Below, in pieces: positions 33,692 through 41,025 of a stretch of DNA of 49,242 bases; the stretch's first letter is position 1; each line of letters begins with the position of its first letter. The stretch is from a bacterium (GTDB taxonomy: Bacteria; Patescibacteriota; CPR2; UBA1875; JAJYID01): NCBI GenBank assembly GCA_021796415.1, contig JAJYJC010000007.1:1-49242 (forward strand), read 5' to 3'. The notes below the pieces were generated by a model. The model was not told the origin of the DNA. It ran no database searches and saw only the letters and a list, made by a program, of their open reading frames with translations. Position numbers and translations under genes: made by a program.

Positions 33692-33886
33692 ATGGCAAAG
33701 AAAGATTGGAAATGCGGAGGCGGAGGAGCCGGTGCCGGCGCGGTCTACGGGCTGGGCTTTATCGGCGCGCTCATTTATTTCATCCAGCATGCAGCCACTT
33801 TCTGGCTGGGCGTCTACGGCATTTTAAAAGCCCTGGTCTGGCCGGCGCTGCTCATCTACGAAGCGTTAAAATTTTTTAGGATGTGA
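33692..33886 (+). CDS. Small Gly-rich membrane protein
   Basis: This 64-residue protein begins KDWKCGGGGAGAGAVYGLGFIGALIYF and has two membrane helices. I start at ATG 33692, after AAGGAG. Its 3' end overlaps the converging membrane gene by 31 bp. The function is unknown. Confidence 0.65.
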   Translation: MAKKDWKCGGGGAGAGAVYGLGFIGALIYFIQHAATFWLGVYGILKALVWPALLIYEALKFFRM

Positions 33887-34491
33887 CTTGAATTCAAGGT
33901 CGAGTAAAGCAGAATGGCAGCCAATCCCAAAAGAGCCGGTTTTTGCAAGATATCATTTAGCGGCAACCTCATAAAAAAGGTTAGCGCATAGGCGATAATC
34001 GGAATTTGCAAAACCGCAATTTGGAGGAAAAGGTAACTGGTTTTCCCCAACCTTTTTCTTATTGCGTAAATGTTTGTCGTGGCAAGGAGCCAGAGAGCAG
34101 CAACCAAAAGGGCGGAGCCGAGATCGTGAAAAACAGGTTGAATGTTGTCGGGTGAGGCGCCTGCGATCACGGCTCCTGAACCGCCAAGAAAACAAAGCAA
34201 AGGCAAAAGCCCATTATCCGGTTTAAATTTTCTAAAATGATTTGCCAAAAGAAAGAGAATAGCGCCATTCAAAAACATATTTAGGCTGTAAATATGCGAA
34301 GAAAAGGTATTCGGAAGGCCTGTCTGGCTCAGGGTAGCCCCCAGGTCGCTCAGCGGATATCTCAAAAAGTCAAAGTGGCCATTATAAAAAATACCCGCCA
34401 ATGCCATCAGGACAACATTCACCAAGATTAAAGCCAGAAAATAACTAAAGGGTGATGGGCTCTTTCTGTTGAATTTAGATTCTTTTGCCAT
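33856..34491 (-). CDS. Membrane protein, DUF998-like
   Basis: This 211-residue protein has six membrane helices. The first loop, FDFLRYPLSDLGATLSQTG, and the later GASPDNIQPVFHDLGSALLVAALWLL resemble DUF998 proteins, whose role is not established. Monocistronic. Confidence 0.7.
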   Translation of the reverse strand: MAKESKFNRKSPSPFSYFLALILVNVVLMALAGIFYNGHFDFLRYPLSDLGATLSQTGLPNTFSSHIYSLNMFLNGAILFLLANHFRKFKPDNGLLPLLCFLGGSGAVIAGASPDNIQPVFHDLGSALLVAALWLLATTNIYAIRKRLGKTSYLFLQIAVLQIPIIAYALTFFMRLPLNDILQKPALLGLAAILLYSTLNSSHILKNFNAS

Positions 34492-34546
34492 GCAGCTATT
34501 TTAGCATATCCGTATTGAAGAAAAATTATTTTTGGTGAGTGGAGCC

Positions 34547-34954
34547 TCACCCAATGAGTACTAGCTGGCGTTGTTTTTGCAGGCAGATGTACTTGAGAAT
34601 ACACTCATTTCGGCAGTTTGGCAGCGTGCAGAGATCCTCGGCGAGAATTTTGTAGCTCCAGCCGCAGATCTGCTGATATTCCGGAAATTCCCTAGAGCAA
34701 TCCATACACTTGAAGGCGCCTTTTTTGTGAACATTCAGGCATCTTGCCCGGAAGTAGTCATGAAACTCATTGTGTTCATCTTCCCAGAGATAGATTGTAA
34801 ATGCTCGGTACAATTCTGACGAAAAAACGTCTTTTGGCCAGAAAGGATGGTGGCCGAGAAAAACTCCCCGAATAGGGAAGAGTTCACCGGTCAGGTAGTG
34901 AGGTGCGTAGTCCACTTGTCTCATCCCCCTTGAAAAGGCAAGGCTCCGTTTCAT
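34547..34954 (-). CDS. Cys-rich hypothetical protein
   Basis: This protein of up to 135 residues is not recognised. The C-terminal half has nine Cys (RARCLNVH, FKCMDCSREF, ICGWSYK, LCTLPNCRNECILKYIC), suggesting a metal-bound fold. The start is uncertain: ATG 34954 has no ribosome site, whereas an in-frame GTG at 34915 has AAGGGGG nine bases upstream. It lies just beyond the terminator of the two genes upstream. Confidence 0.6.
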   Translation of the reverse strand: MKRSLAFSRGMRQVDYAPHYLTGELFPIRGVFLGHHPFWPKDVFSSELYRAFTIYLWEDEHNEFHDYFRARCLNVHKKGAFKCMDCSREFPEYQQICGWSYKILAEDLCTLPNCRNECILKYICLQKQRQLVLIG

Positions 34955-35000
34955 TTTTTAACATAAATAATGGGCGCAAGCATTGGGCGATTTTGAGAAT

Positions 35001-35029
35001 AAAAAACAGACCCTCAGAAGTGAGGGTCT
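35001..35029 (-). terminator. Terminator of the 35074-35862 gene pair
   Basis: AGACCCTCA / TGAGGGTCT with a 4-base loop; on the minus strand GTTTTTT follows. Confidence 0.9.
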
Positions 35030-35073
35030 GGAGAAAACGGGGGATTGTTGTTTTCTTGAGGAAGGTGCAGGTG

Positions 35074-35448
35074 CTAGGCCTTGAATTCGGACACCGCGAC
35101 ATGAACTCGGAATTCCAAGGGAGAATCCAGCGGACTCTCGAGACGTTCGATGTTTGTGATTAGCCCTTGGAAAATCCGGTTGTCGCGGCTTCGGGTCAGA
35201 ACTCCGACGAGACGAGGCGGGATGATCCCTTCAGGAAGATCTATCTTAGGCGTTAGGAGCATGTGATTGCCGAGAAGCTGTACGAAAAAATACCTGTTTC
35301 TTATATAAATCTGGACATGAGTTCCTAAATAGAAGAACAGGTGCCCTTTGTTGATGTCATCTGCTTCTATTTCAAAGCTGAAGGTTCCTATCTCCTGGAG
35401 CCTTGAGTTCGGACGCATGAGACTAGACTTTTTGGTCTTCGTTGGCAT
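35074..35448 (-). CDS. Hypothetical protein
   Basis: This 124-residue protein is not recognised. It is mainly beta-stranded with regularly spaced short segments (GTFSFEIEADD, GHLFFYLGTHVQIYI, RIFQGLITNIERL, EFRVHVAVSEF). GGGAG precedes the ATG, 6 bp after the previous stop. It is the second gene of the pair. Confidence 0.6.
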   Translation of the reverse strand: MPTKTKKSSLMRPNSRLQEIGTFSFEIEADDINKGHLFFYLGTHVQIYIRNRYFFVQLLGNHMLLTPKIDLPEGIIPPRLVGVLTRSRDNRIFQGLITNIERLESPLDSPLEFRVHVAVSEFKA

Positions 35449-35454
35449 TTTGTT

Positions 35455-35862
35455 TCACTCCCTAATACCAGCCAGATGCGGCTTTACAGAATAGAAAACG
35501 ATCGTTGTGTTGCCGTCGCCGTTTGCCGGGATCATGGTGACGTTCACTGAATCAACTTCGGCGATGTCGTCGTCGATGATGATGTAAGCTGTGGCGATTG
35601 CAGCGGCTGTTTTCCTGATGGCGCGTTCCTTCAGAAGAACTGCGGGTCCGGGACCGCGGTAGTATTCTTCGTCGTAGACGACCTCGATGTTCACTTCGTC
35701 GGAGATTACCATTGCGGCTATCCGAGGGTGAGCGTTCTTAGCTTCCCAGCGAAAGTTATTGAGAGTGGGGAAGAGCTCCTGCAGGGCCTTCTTGAACTTC
35801 TCGTAAATATCCTTTGGCGCCTGATCCTCAGGAAATTCTTTTTCTACTCTTATTCTTGGCAC
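35455..35862 (-). CDS. Hypothetical protein
   Basis: This protein of about 135 residues is not recognised. I start at GTG 35862, with AAGGAG eight bases upstream; ATG starts further up (to 35973) encode an unlikely hydrophobic tail. It has an alpha/beta pattern (IYEKFKKALQELFPTLNNFRWEAK, IAAMVISDEVNIEVVYDEEYYRG, AVLLKERAIRKTAAAIATAYIII). First gene of a two-gene unit. Confidence 0.6.
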   Translation of the reverse strand: MPRIRVEKEFPEDQAPKDIYEKFKKALQELFPTLNNFRWEAKNAHPRIAAMVISDEVNIEVVYDEEYYRGPGPAVLLKERAIRKTAAAIATAYIIIDDDIAEVDSVNVTMIPANGDGNTTIVFYSVKPHLAGIRE

Positions 35863-36018
35863 AGAAATCACTCCTTCCATTTTGGATTCTAGGGTTTGCT
35901 TGCCAAAGAAAGGAATTTCTCGGACAAGGCGTACCCTAGAAAATATTAAGGTACAGAAAAGAAAGGATAACATAAAAGCAACGTAAAGTCAATCTTTCTC
36001 AAGCCGGGCTTTTGTAAT

Positions 36019-36522
36019 ATGATTGTTTTTATGAACACGCTTATCATACTTTTAGCCAAATATCTTTACATTGTCATTGTTTTAGCGGCAATTGGGATTA
36101 CGTTTTATAAAACCAAGGCGGACAGGCGCATGGAAATGATCGTAATCGCCATCATTGCAGCTGCTATAACCTTAATTCTCATTTGGGTTTCCAAACACCT
36201 CTTCTATTCACCCCGGCCTTTTGTCGTCGGTCACTTTAAGCCGCTCATCCCTCACGCGGCCGACAACGGCTTCCCCTCGGACCATACCGCTATCTCCATG
36301 GGCGCGGCTTTTGTGATTTATCTCTTCAATAAAAAAGCCGGCATCATCCTGGCCACCCTGGCTTTATTGGTCGGTATTTCTAGAGTCCTAGCCGGTATCC
36401 ATCATCCAATTGACATCTTTGGCAGTGTCATAATCGCCCTCGTTGCCGTCGCGGCGGCGCACTTCATTATAAAGCGCTACCCCAAGCTCCTATCCTGCCC
36501 AATGAAGAAATTGGGGAAGTAG
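36019..36522 (+). CDS. PAP2-family phosphatase (undecaprenyl-diphosphatase-like)
   Basis: This 167-residue membrane phosphatase has five helices and the three PAP2 motifs: KHLFYSPRP, FPSDHTA and SRVLAGIHHPIDIFGS, all catalytic Arg/His/Asp present. The BcrC-like subgroup recycles the undecaprenyl-pyrophosphate carrier for wall synthesis, consistent with murD in the window. Start ATG 36019 or 36031. It converges on the next gene with one base between. Confidence 0.92.
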   Translation: MIVFMNTLIILLAKYLYIVIVLAAIGITFYKTKADRRMEMIVIAIIAAAITLILIWVSKHLFYSPRPFVVGHFKPLIPHAADNGFPSDHTAISMGAAFVIYLFNKKAGIILATLALLVGISRVLAGIHHPIDIFGSVIIALVAVAAAHFIIKRYPKLLSCPMKKLGK

Positions 36523-36523
36523 A

Positions 36524-37273
36524 TTAAATTTTATCCTCTTTGAACCAAGGTTCTTTGAAAACTTCCATCCAGGAAAGATCTCCTTCTATGCTCCAGCTAA
36601 CATCGAGTCCGCATGCGAAAAATGTTCTGTATTGATGTAACATTTCCCTCAACCTGCTAATAATTTCTTCTAACTCCTTATCGCTAGGCAATAATGATTC
36701 TGGTTTTTCTTGATTGTGTAATACTCGTTCATTGATGAACTTTAGTTTCCTCTTCGCTTTCCCGAGGTACTCTTCATCTTTTTTAAGTTTTTCCTGTGAT
36801 AGCTTGCCGCTTGAATCAAAAAAACCTTCTGTTGCAGAATTGATACCCACGTGATATCTGATATCTGTTTCAGGAAATTTATACTTAAAGTATTTTGGAT
36901 AATTTTGTTTAGTCACTGTGTTTCCGTTATCTTTGAGTTGAGTGATAATTTTTAGCAGACTGTATTCTTTCTGGTTATTTACATTGAAGAATATTTTTCT
37001 CAGAGCAGCTAAAAGAGCATAATAATGGTTGCGTTCGACCCATTGATGGAAATAATATCCTGAAGAGTCAATCGCCATATTATCTTGAACGAGCTTTTTA
37101 TAACTTTCAAAAATGCGATTATTTCTAATAACATCTAACTCAAAACTGTCTGCTAGTTTTTCTATTTGCTTTTGCCACTTTAGGAAATTATTCTTTTTCA
37201 TTTGTACTTGTGTCTTTTGATCTATAATTACACCCACTATGATTACCACAACCAAAGCAATTATTAAACCCAT
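36524..37273 (-). CDS. Membrane-anchored hypothetical protein
   Basis: This 249-residue protein starts at ATG 37273 (MGLIIALVVVIIVGVIID) with GAAGGAGG upstream. One N-terminal membrane helix is followed by a long helical domain (KKNNFLKWQKQIEKLADSF, KKDEEYLGKAKRKLKFINERV). No family is recognised. Low GC compared with its neighbours. Confidence 0.65.
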   Translation of the reverse strand: MGLIIALVVVIIVGVIIDQKTQVQMKKNNFLKWQKQIEKLADSFELDVIRNNRIFESYKKLVQDNMAIDSSGYYFHQWVERNHYYALLAALRKIFFNVNNQKEYSLLKIITQLKDNGNTVTKQNYPKYFKYKFPETDIRYHVGINSATEGFFDSSGKLSQEKLKKDEEYLGKAKRKLKFINERVLHNQEKPESLLPSDKELEEIISRLREMLHQYRTFFACGLDVSWSIEGDLSWMEVFKEPWFKEDKI

Positions 37274-37386
37274 GCCTATTTCCTCCTTCACTGTATTATA
37301 CCACTTATGGCTTGGGGAAGCCATTGGAACGGTCAGAAATCCCGGGCGCGATTGTTTATTTGGCCAGGATAGGCTATATTTGAACC

Positions 37387-37872
37387 ATGGAAGAGGAAGA
37401 AAAAAATCGCCAGGCATCGCACATCCGGGTGCATATGAACATTGCATATCTGCACATCGTTTTTACTATTTTCATCCTGCTCATTACCTTGGCCCCGAAC
37501 TTTCTAAAGGAAAACGAGCTTTTGTCTATGCAAATCGTCTTGGCGATCCCGTTGCTTTTTAGCTCCATTTTTGCCAGGTCGAGGTCAGTTTATGTCGGCA
37601 AAGACACAGCGCTTTGGAAAAACTATGGTTTTCTCTGTTTTCTGGTCGCCTACACTTTGCTGGTAAACTCTGTCGGCATATTGCTGGCGCTTTTTGCAAA
37701 GCCGATGATCGTCTACATCTTTTTCTTTGCAAATATTATCCTGGCTGAGACATACTCTCTCATGGAAATCATCGAGAGAAAAGAAAAAATTGCCGAGCGA
37801 ATCTGGAAGGACGGCCTATTTATCATTCTTTTAATTTTTCTCGGGCTTTTGCCGGCACTCAAGATTTACTAG
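37387..37872 (+). CDS. Four-helix membrane protein, unknown
   Basis: This 161-residue protein has four or five membrane helices (about 20-40, 48-64, 78-100, 104-122, 140-158). No diagnostic motif is recognised. There is no clear ribosome site before ATG 37387 (TATATT lies about 13 bases upstream). It converges on the next small gene. Confidence 0.6.
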   Translation: MEEEEKNRQASHIRVHMNIAYLHIVFTIFILLITLAPNFLKENELLSMQIVLAIPLLFSSIFARSRSVYVGKDTALWKNYGFLCFLVAYTLLVNSVGILLALFAKPMIVYIFFFANIILAETYSLMEIIERKEKIAERIWKDGLFIILLIFLGLLPALKIY

Positions 37873-37878
37873 GACAAT

Positions 37879-38112
37879 CTATTTCTTGGCAAGAGGGCCT
37901 TCGACATATATTTTTCGCCAGGCGATAGGGCCGAGAATGAGGCCGATGAAGACACCAATGACTGACATAATGCCGTACAAGACAACGGCTAGATTTAGTT
38001 TGCCATAAAGCCAGAGCGAGACAAGCTCGATGATGCCGCCAAGCATTATCGCAAAGAGGACGCCGGTGACAACCCAGAGAATGAGATAGGTTATTTGTTT
38101 AATATTTTCCAT
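37879..38112 (-). CDS. Small two-helix membrane protein
   Basis: This protein of about 77 residues starts at ATG 38112 (MENIKQITYL) and has two or three membrane helices. On the minus strand an extended -10 (TGCTACAAT) ends six bases before this ATG and no Shine-Dalgarno site exists, again a leaderless layout. ATG 38118 and 38130 are alternatives lying within or next to the -10 box. Confidence 0.6.
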   Translation of the reverse strand: MENIKQITYLILWVVTGVLFAIMLGGIIELVSLWLYGKLNLAVVLYGIMSVIGVFIGLILGPIAWRKIYVEGPLAKK

Positions 38113-38162
38113 AAGCATATTGTAGCACAATGACTAATTTCTCAAAGTCGGGTATTTTGAAG

Positions 38163-38354
38163 CTATTTCCACCTGTAAACATGGACGGCAATGTACATTG
38201 CCAGCATGCCAAGCAGAAATCCGGCGGAAAATGTCATTACAACCATCGATTCTGCGCTGCCGCGCAGGTACCACTCGAGGATATTGAGGACGGCCATAAC
38301 GATGACGACGGCTATTACGTAAATGTAGAGTGGATATTTTTTCATAACAAACAT
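38163..38354 (-). CDS. Small two-helix membrane protein
   Basis: This 63-residue protein (YIYVIAVVIVMAVLNILEWYL, VVMTFSAGFLLGMLAMYIAV) has two membrane helices. AGGAAA precedes the ATG, 7 bp after the stop of the upstream gene, so the pair is cotranscribed. Unknown function. Confidence 0.55.
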   Translation of the reverse strand: MFVMKKYPLYIYVIAVVIVMAVLNILEWYLRGSAESMVVMTFSAGFLLGMLAMYIAVHVYRWK

Positions 38355-38361
38355 ATATTTC

Positions 38362-39012
38362 CTACTTAGTATATCTGAAGAAAAATCTCAATGCATTACT
38401 TTTATCATAAAAGAAATAGATAACTCCGCAATTAATCTTATTCATATCTTTTGGTGTTGTGGTGCCGTTAGCTTTACCATAGTTTGCAATCACACATTTA
38501 TTTGCTAGCTCACCTCTAAAGATGCTTCTTTTTTTCACATCAAATTTTTCCAATTCTTGTGTGTGTCCCAAAATACCTTTTAAGTTTTTACAAGTTGCGT
38601 GAAGTATTTCTTCTTGGGGCAAATGGCGGTCCACTCCCTCGTTGGTTAAGAGGTGAACATGATAAAACCCACTTTGTTGGCCGATCATATCCGGGATTTC
38701 GGCAGATTTTTCTGCTGCAAAGAGCATCATTTCTTTGATTTTATTTTTTAACTCTTTCGGAATTCTTGTTTCATCTACAGCTTTACCTTGCCTGACCTGA
38801 TCTTCAAGATTTTCTACCCTTTCTTGGGTTAAGCTCATCTCTTTGGGATCTCGTTTTGTGTTCTCCATCAACTTGATCAGTTTTTGATCTAGGTCAATTA
38901 AAAGTTCTGGTTTGGTTAATCCTAATCTTTCTAGGTAGTCTGCTTGATTAGCCGTCATATTAAAATCACTAGTAGTAGATTCGCTTGGTTTATTGAATTC
39001 AGAATCTGTCAT
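38362..39012 (-). CDS. Hypothetical protein
   Basis: This 216-residue soluble protein is not recognised. A disordered Ser/Thr-rich start is followed by coiled-coil helices (LIDLDQKLIKLMENTKRD, SLTQERVENLEDQVRQG) and a C-terminal alpha/beta part (GFYHVHLLTNEGVDRHLPQEEILHATCKNL, CGVIYFFYDKSNALRFFFRYTK). Confidence 0.6.
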   Translation of the reverse strand: MTDSEFNKPSESTTSDFNMTANQADYLERLGLTKPELLIDLDQKLIKLMENTKRDPKEMSLTQERVENLEDQVRQGKAVDETRIPKELKNKIKEMMLFAAEKSAEIPDMIGQQSGFYHVHLLTNEGVDRHLPQEEILHATCKNLKGILGHTQELEKFDVKKRSIFRGELANKCVIANYGKANGTTTPKDMNKINCGVIYFFYDKSNALRFFFRYTK

Positions 39013-39065
39013 ATTTTCATCTGAAGAAATAATTATTTAGCTAGATTATTCGGACGGGTTAGAAG

Positions 39066-40091
39066 CTATTGAACTTTGTCTATCTGCGGTCTTCTGGCGA
39101 TATAGCGGAAGATTGGATTTGATGACGTCTTTGAATTGTTGAAAACACGGCTAAAGATACGTACAAAAGCGGCAAATAGAACATAACCAATTATAACACC
39201 TATGGTATTGAATATAACATCGTTGATGTCAGCAATTCGGAAGGTCATTTTCCCAACGAACCCGGTTATAAACTGCAGAAACTCAATAGCTATACTAAAG
39301 GCCGCGCCGATAATGACTACTTTCTTGAAGCGAAGTTTCGTAACAAAAGGCAATCCGAAGCCGAAAGGCATCATCATTAGGATGTTTAGAAGGGATGTTC
39401 TTGCATCTTTCAATGTTAGCGTGGCCAGAGGAATAAGGTTTAGGCCTTTCCCGGCCTTTACTCCATTAAGCATAAGCCCTGATATAAAATATCTTTCAAA
39501 AACCAGAGATTGAAATTGGAACAGCGTATAGTCCAGAACAAAGTAGAGATAAACGTAGAAGATAGTAAAAAAGAGCAGATATACCGAGCTCATCTTTTTC
39601 TTGAAGGCAAGGTAAATAACGATGCCGAGCCAAATCAAACCGAACAGAAGAAATTTTGCTAAAGCAACTGCTGTGTTAAAGTTTTTCGTCTTTTCCCCAT
39701 TTACTGTAGGAGGTGCGCCTTTGGCATTTGTTGTGCAGATCACAACAGTATCTGCGGTAAAACTGCCGTCAGAATCCGGTCCCCCGACTAGCGTTACACT
39801 TTCTCCGGTTTTCAGATTAGACAGTGATACAGAGCCGGCGGACGTTTTGATCGCTGCCTGACTTGCAAGGTAAATGGTTTGAGTCCTGCCATCGTCGTTT
39901 CGCCTGATTGTAAATGAGTTGTTGCCCAACCCGACAATCTCTCCCTTTCCGCCTGTGCCGCTACAAAGATCGCCGGTTGTGGGGATTGCTCCTTCCGACT
40001 GGTTGGCCGCAAGGGCTGCATACTTGTAATTAACAAAAAAAGCCGCAGTGAACACAGCAACTACTGAAAATGTTAATAAAAATTTCTTCAT
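39066..40091 (-). CDS. DUF5666-VanZ fusion membrane protein
   Basis: This 341-residue protein starts at ATG 40091 (MKKFLLTFSVVAVFTAAFFV, a signal-anchor) after AAAGGG. An extracellular DUF5666-type beta domain follows (KGEIVGLGNNSFTIRRNDDGRTQTIYL...LKTGESVTLVGGPDSDGSFTADTVVI). The C-terminal 190 residues are a five-helix VanZ-like domain (LNLIPLATL, LLNILMMMPFGFGLPF, AFSIAIEFLQFITG, ADINDVIFNTIGVIIGY). VanZ proteins give teicoplanin resistance in enterococci; most homologues have no known role. Confidence 0.85.
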   Translation of the reverse strand: MKKFLLTFSVVAVFTAAFFVNYKYAALAANQSEGAIPTTGDLCSGTGGKGEIVGLGNNSFTIRRNDDGRTQTIYLASQAAIKTSAGSVSLSNLKTGESVTLVGGPDSDGSFTADTVVICTTNAKGAPPTVNGEKTKNFNTAVALAKFLLFGLIWLGIVIYLAFKKKMSSVYLLFFTIFYVYLYFVLDYTLFQFQSLVFERYFISGLMLNGVKAGKGLNLIPLATLTLKDARTSLLNILMMMPFGFGLPFVTKLRFKKVVIIGAAFSIAIEFLQFITGFVGKMTFRIADINDVIFNTIGVIIGYVLFAAFVRIFSRVFNNSKTSSNPIFRYIARRPQIDKVQ

Positions 40092-40236
40092 AGCTTTCCC
40101 TTTGAAAATATTATTATATTCTGAGAAAAAACTTAAGCGATAATTGACTAGTGGCAAAAAACGTGGGGACAAAGATAATTTTTAAAAATAAGCAATTTTT
40201 TTGAAATCATTGGTTCTTGTCTGGTTTGGGTGTAAT

Positions 40237-40271
40237 AAAAAACACGATTTTCATATGAAGTCGTGTTTTTT
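40237..40271. terminator. Bidirectional terminator
   Basis: AAAAAACACGA / TCGTGTTTTTT with an inner TTCATATGAA palindrome. It lies between two minus-strand genes and serves the GNAT gene. A GGTCA..TGACC palindrome follows at 40289-40316. Confidence 0.75.
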
Positions 40272-40374
40272 ATTAGATTTTCCTTAATGATTAAAAGGTC
40301 ACAAGGTTTGACCTTTTAAGGGTCAGGCCTTGTAATTTATAAGAAGTGCATTTCTTAAACAAAACATCTATTCT

Positions 40375-40902
40375 TTACCGATTTTTAGTATCAAACAGGC
40401 CCATGTAAATTTCATCATAGTATTTTCCATCGTGTTTGATCTGCTCCTTTAGGCGACCTTCTTCAACGAAGCCAAGTTTGTTATAAAGCCGAAAAGCATT
40501 CTCGTTATAGCTGTTAACCTCAAGGTAAATTTTGTGTAGTTTAAGTTTGCTAAAACCGAAGTTAATTATGTATTCACATGCTTTTCGACCCAATCCACGC
40601 CCCCTGTACTTATCCTCACCAATGATTATATAAAGCATTGCGTTCTTGTCTACAGGGTTAATATCCGTTAATCCAACAATACCAACGGGTTTACCATTTA
40701 CCTCGATGATATAGCGTTTGTCATTTTCGTTATTAACATAGCTTTCAAACCACTTCTTTGCTTCTTTTAACGTTGTGCCTTTTCTGATTTGCCAACCTAG
40801 ATTTTTGCTGATTGCTGGATTGTTTTGCCATTGTGTTCGTAACTTCAGATCAGATACTTCGAGGGGGCGATATACAATTTTTAATTCTTTTTTTCGATCC
40901 AT
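40375..40902 (-). CDS. GNAT-family N-acetyltransferase (RimJ/RimL type)
   Basis: This 175-residue enzyme uses acetyl-CoA. Motif A is YRGRGLGRKACEYIINFGF, with Q/RxxGxG; the second motif is IYLEVNSYNENAFRLYNKLGFVEEGRLKEQIKHDGKYYDEIYMGL, typical of the RimJ/RimL/SpeG subgroup. The acceptor (protein N-terminus, polyamine or antibiotic) cannot be told. It precedes the RiPP region on the left. Confidence 0.92.
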   Translation of the reverse strand: MDRKKELKIVYRPLEVSDLKLRTQWQNNPAISKNLGWQIRKGTTLKEAKKWFESYVNNENDKRYIIEVNGKPVGIVGLTDINPVDKNAMLYIIIGEDKYRGRGLGRKACEYIINFGFSKLKLHKIYLEVNSYNENAFRLYNKLGFVEEGRLKEQIKHDGKYYDEIYMGLFDTKNR

Positions 40903-40942
40903 AGATATACTCTAACATTATATGGCAAAATCTAAAATGTCC

Positions 40943-40971
40943 TAGACAAATCCATGAATTTGTTTTATAAT
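40943..40971 (+). promoter_or_regulatory. Promoter of the ABC-F gene
   Basis: TAGACA (40943-40948), 17 bp, TATAAT (40966-40971). The leader is about 48 bp with AAAGGAGGG before the ATG. Confidence 0.8.
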
Positions 40972-41025
40972 CTCGCGCAGTACCTTTACTTGTCCTAACG
41001 AACTTGAAGAAAGGAGGGTATCCCG

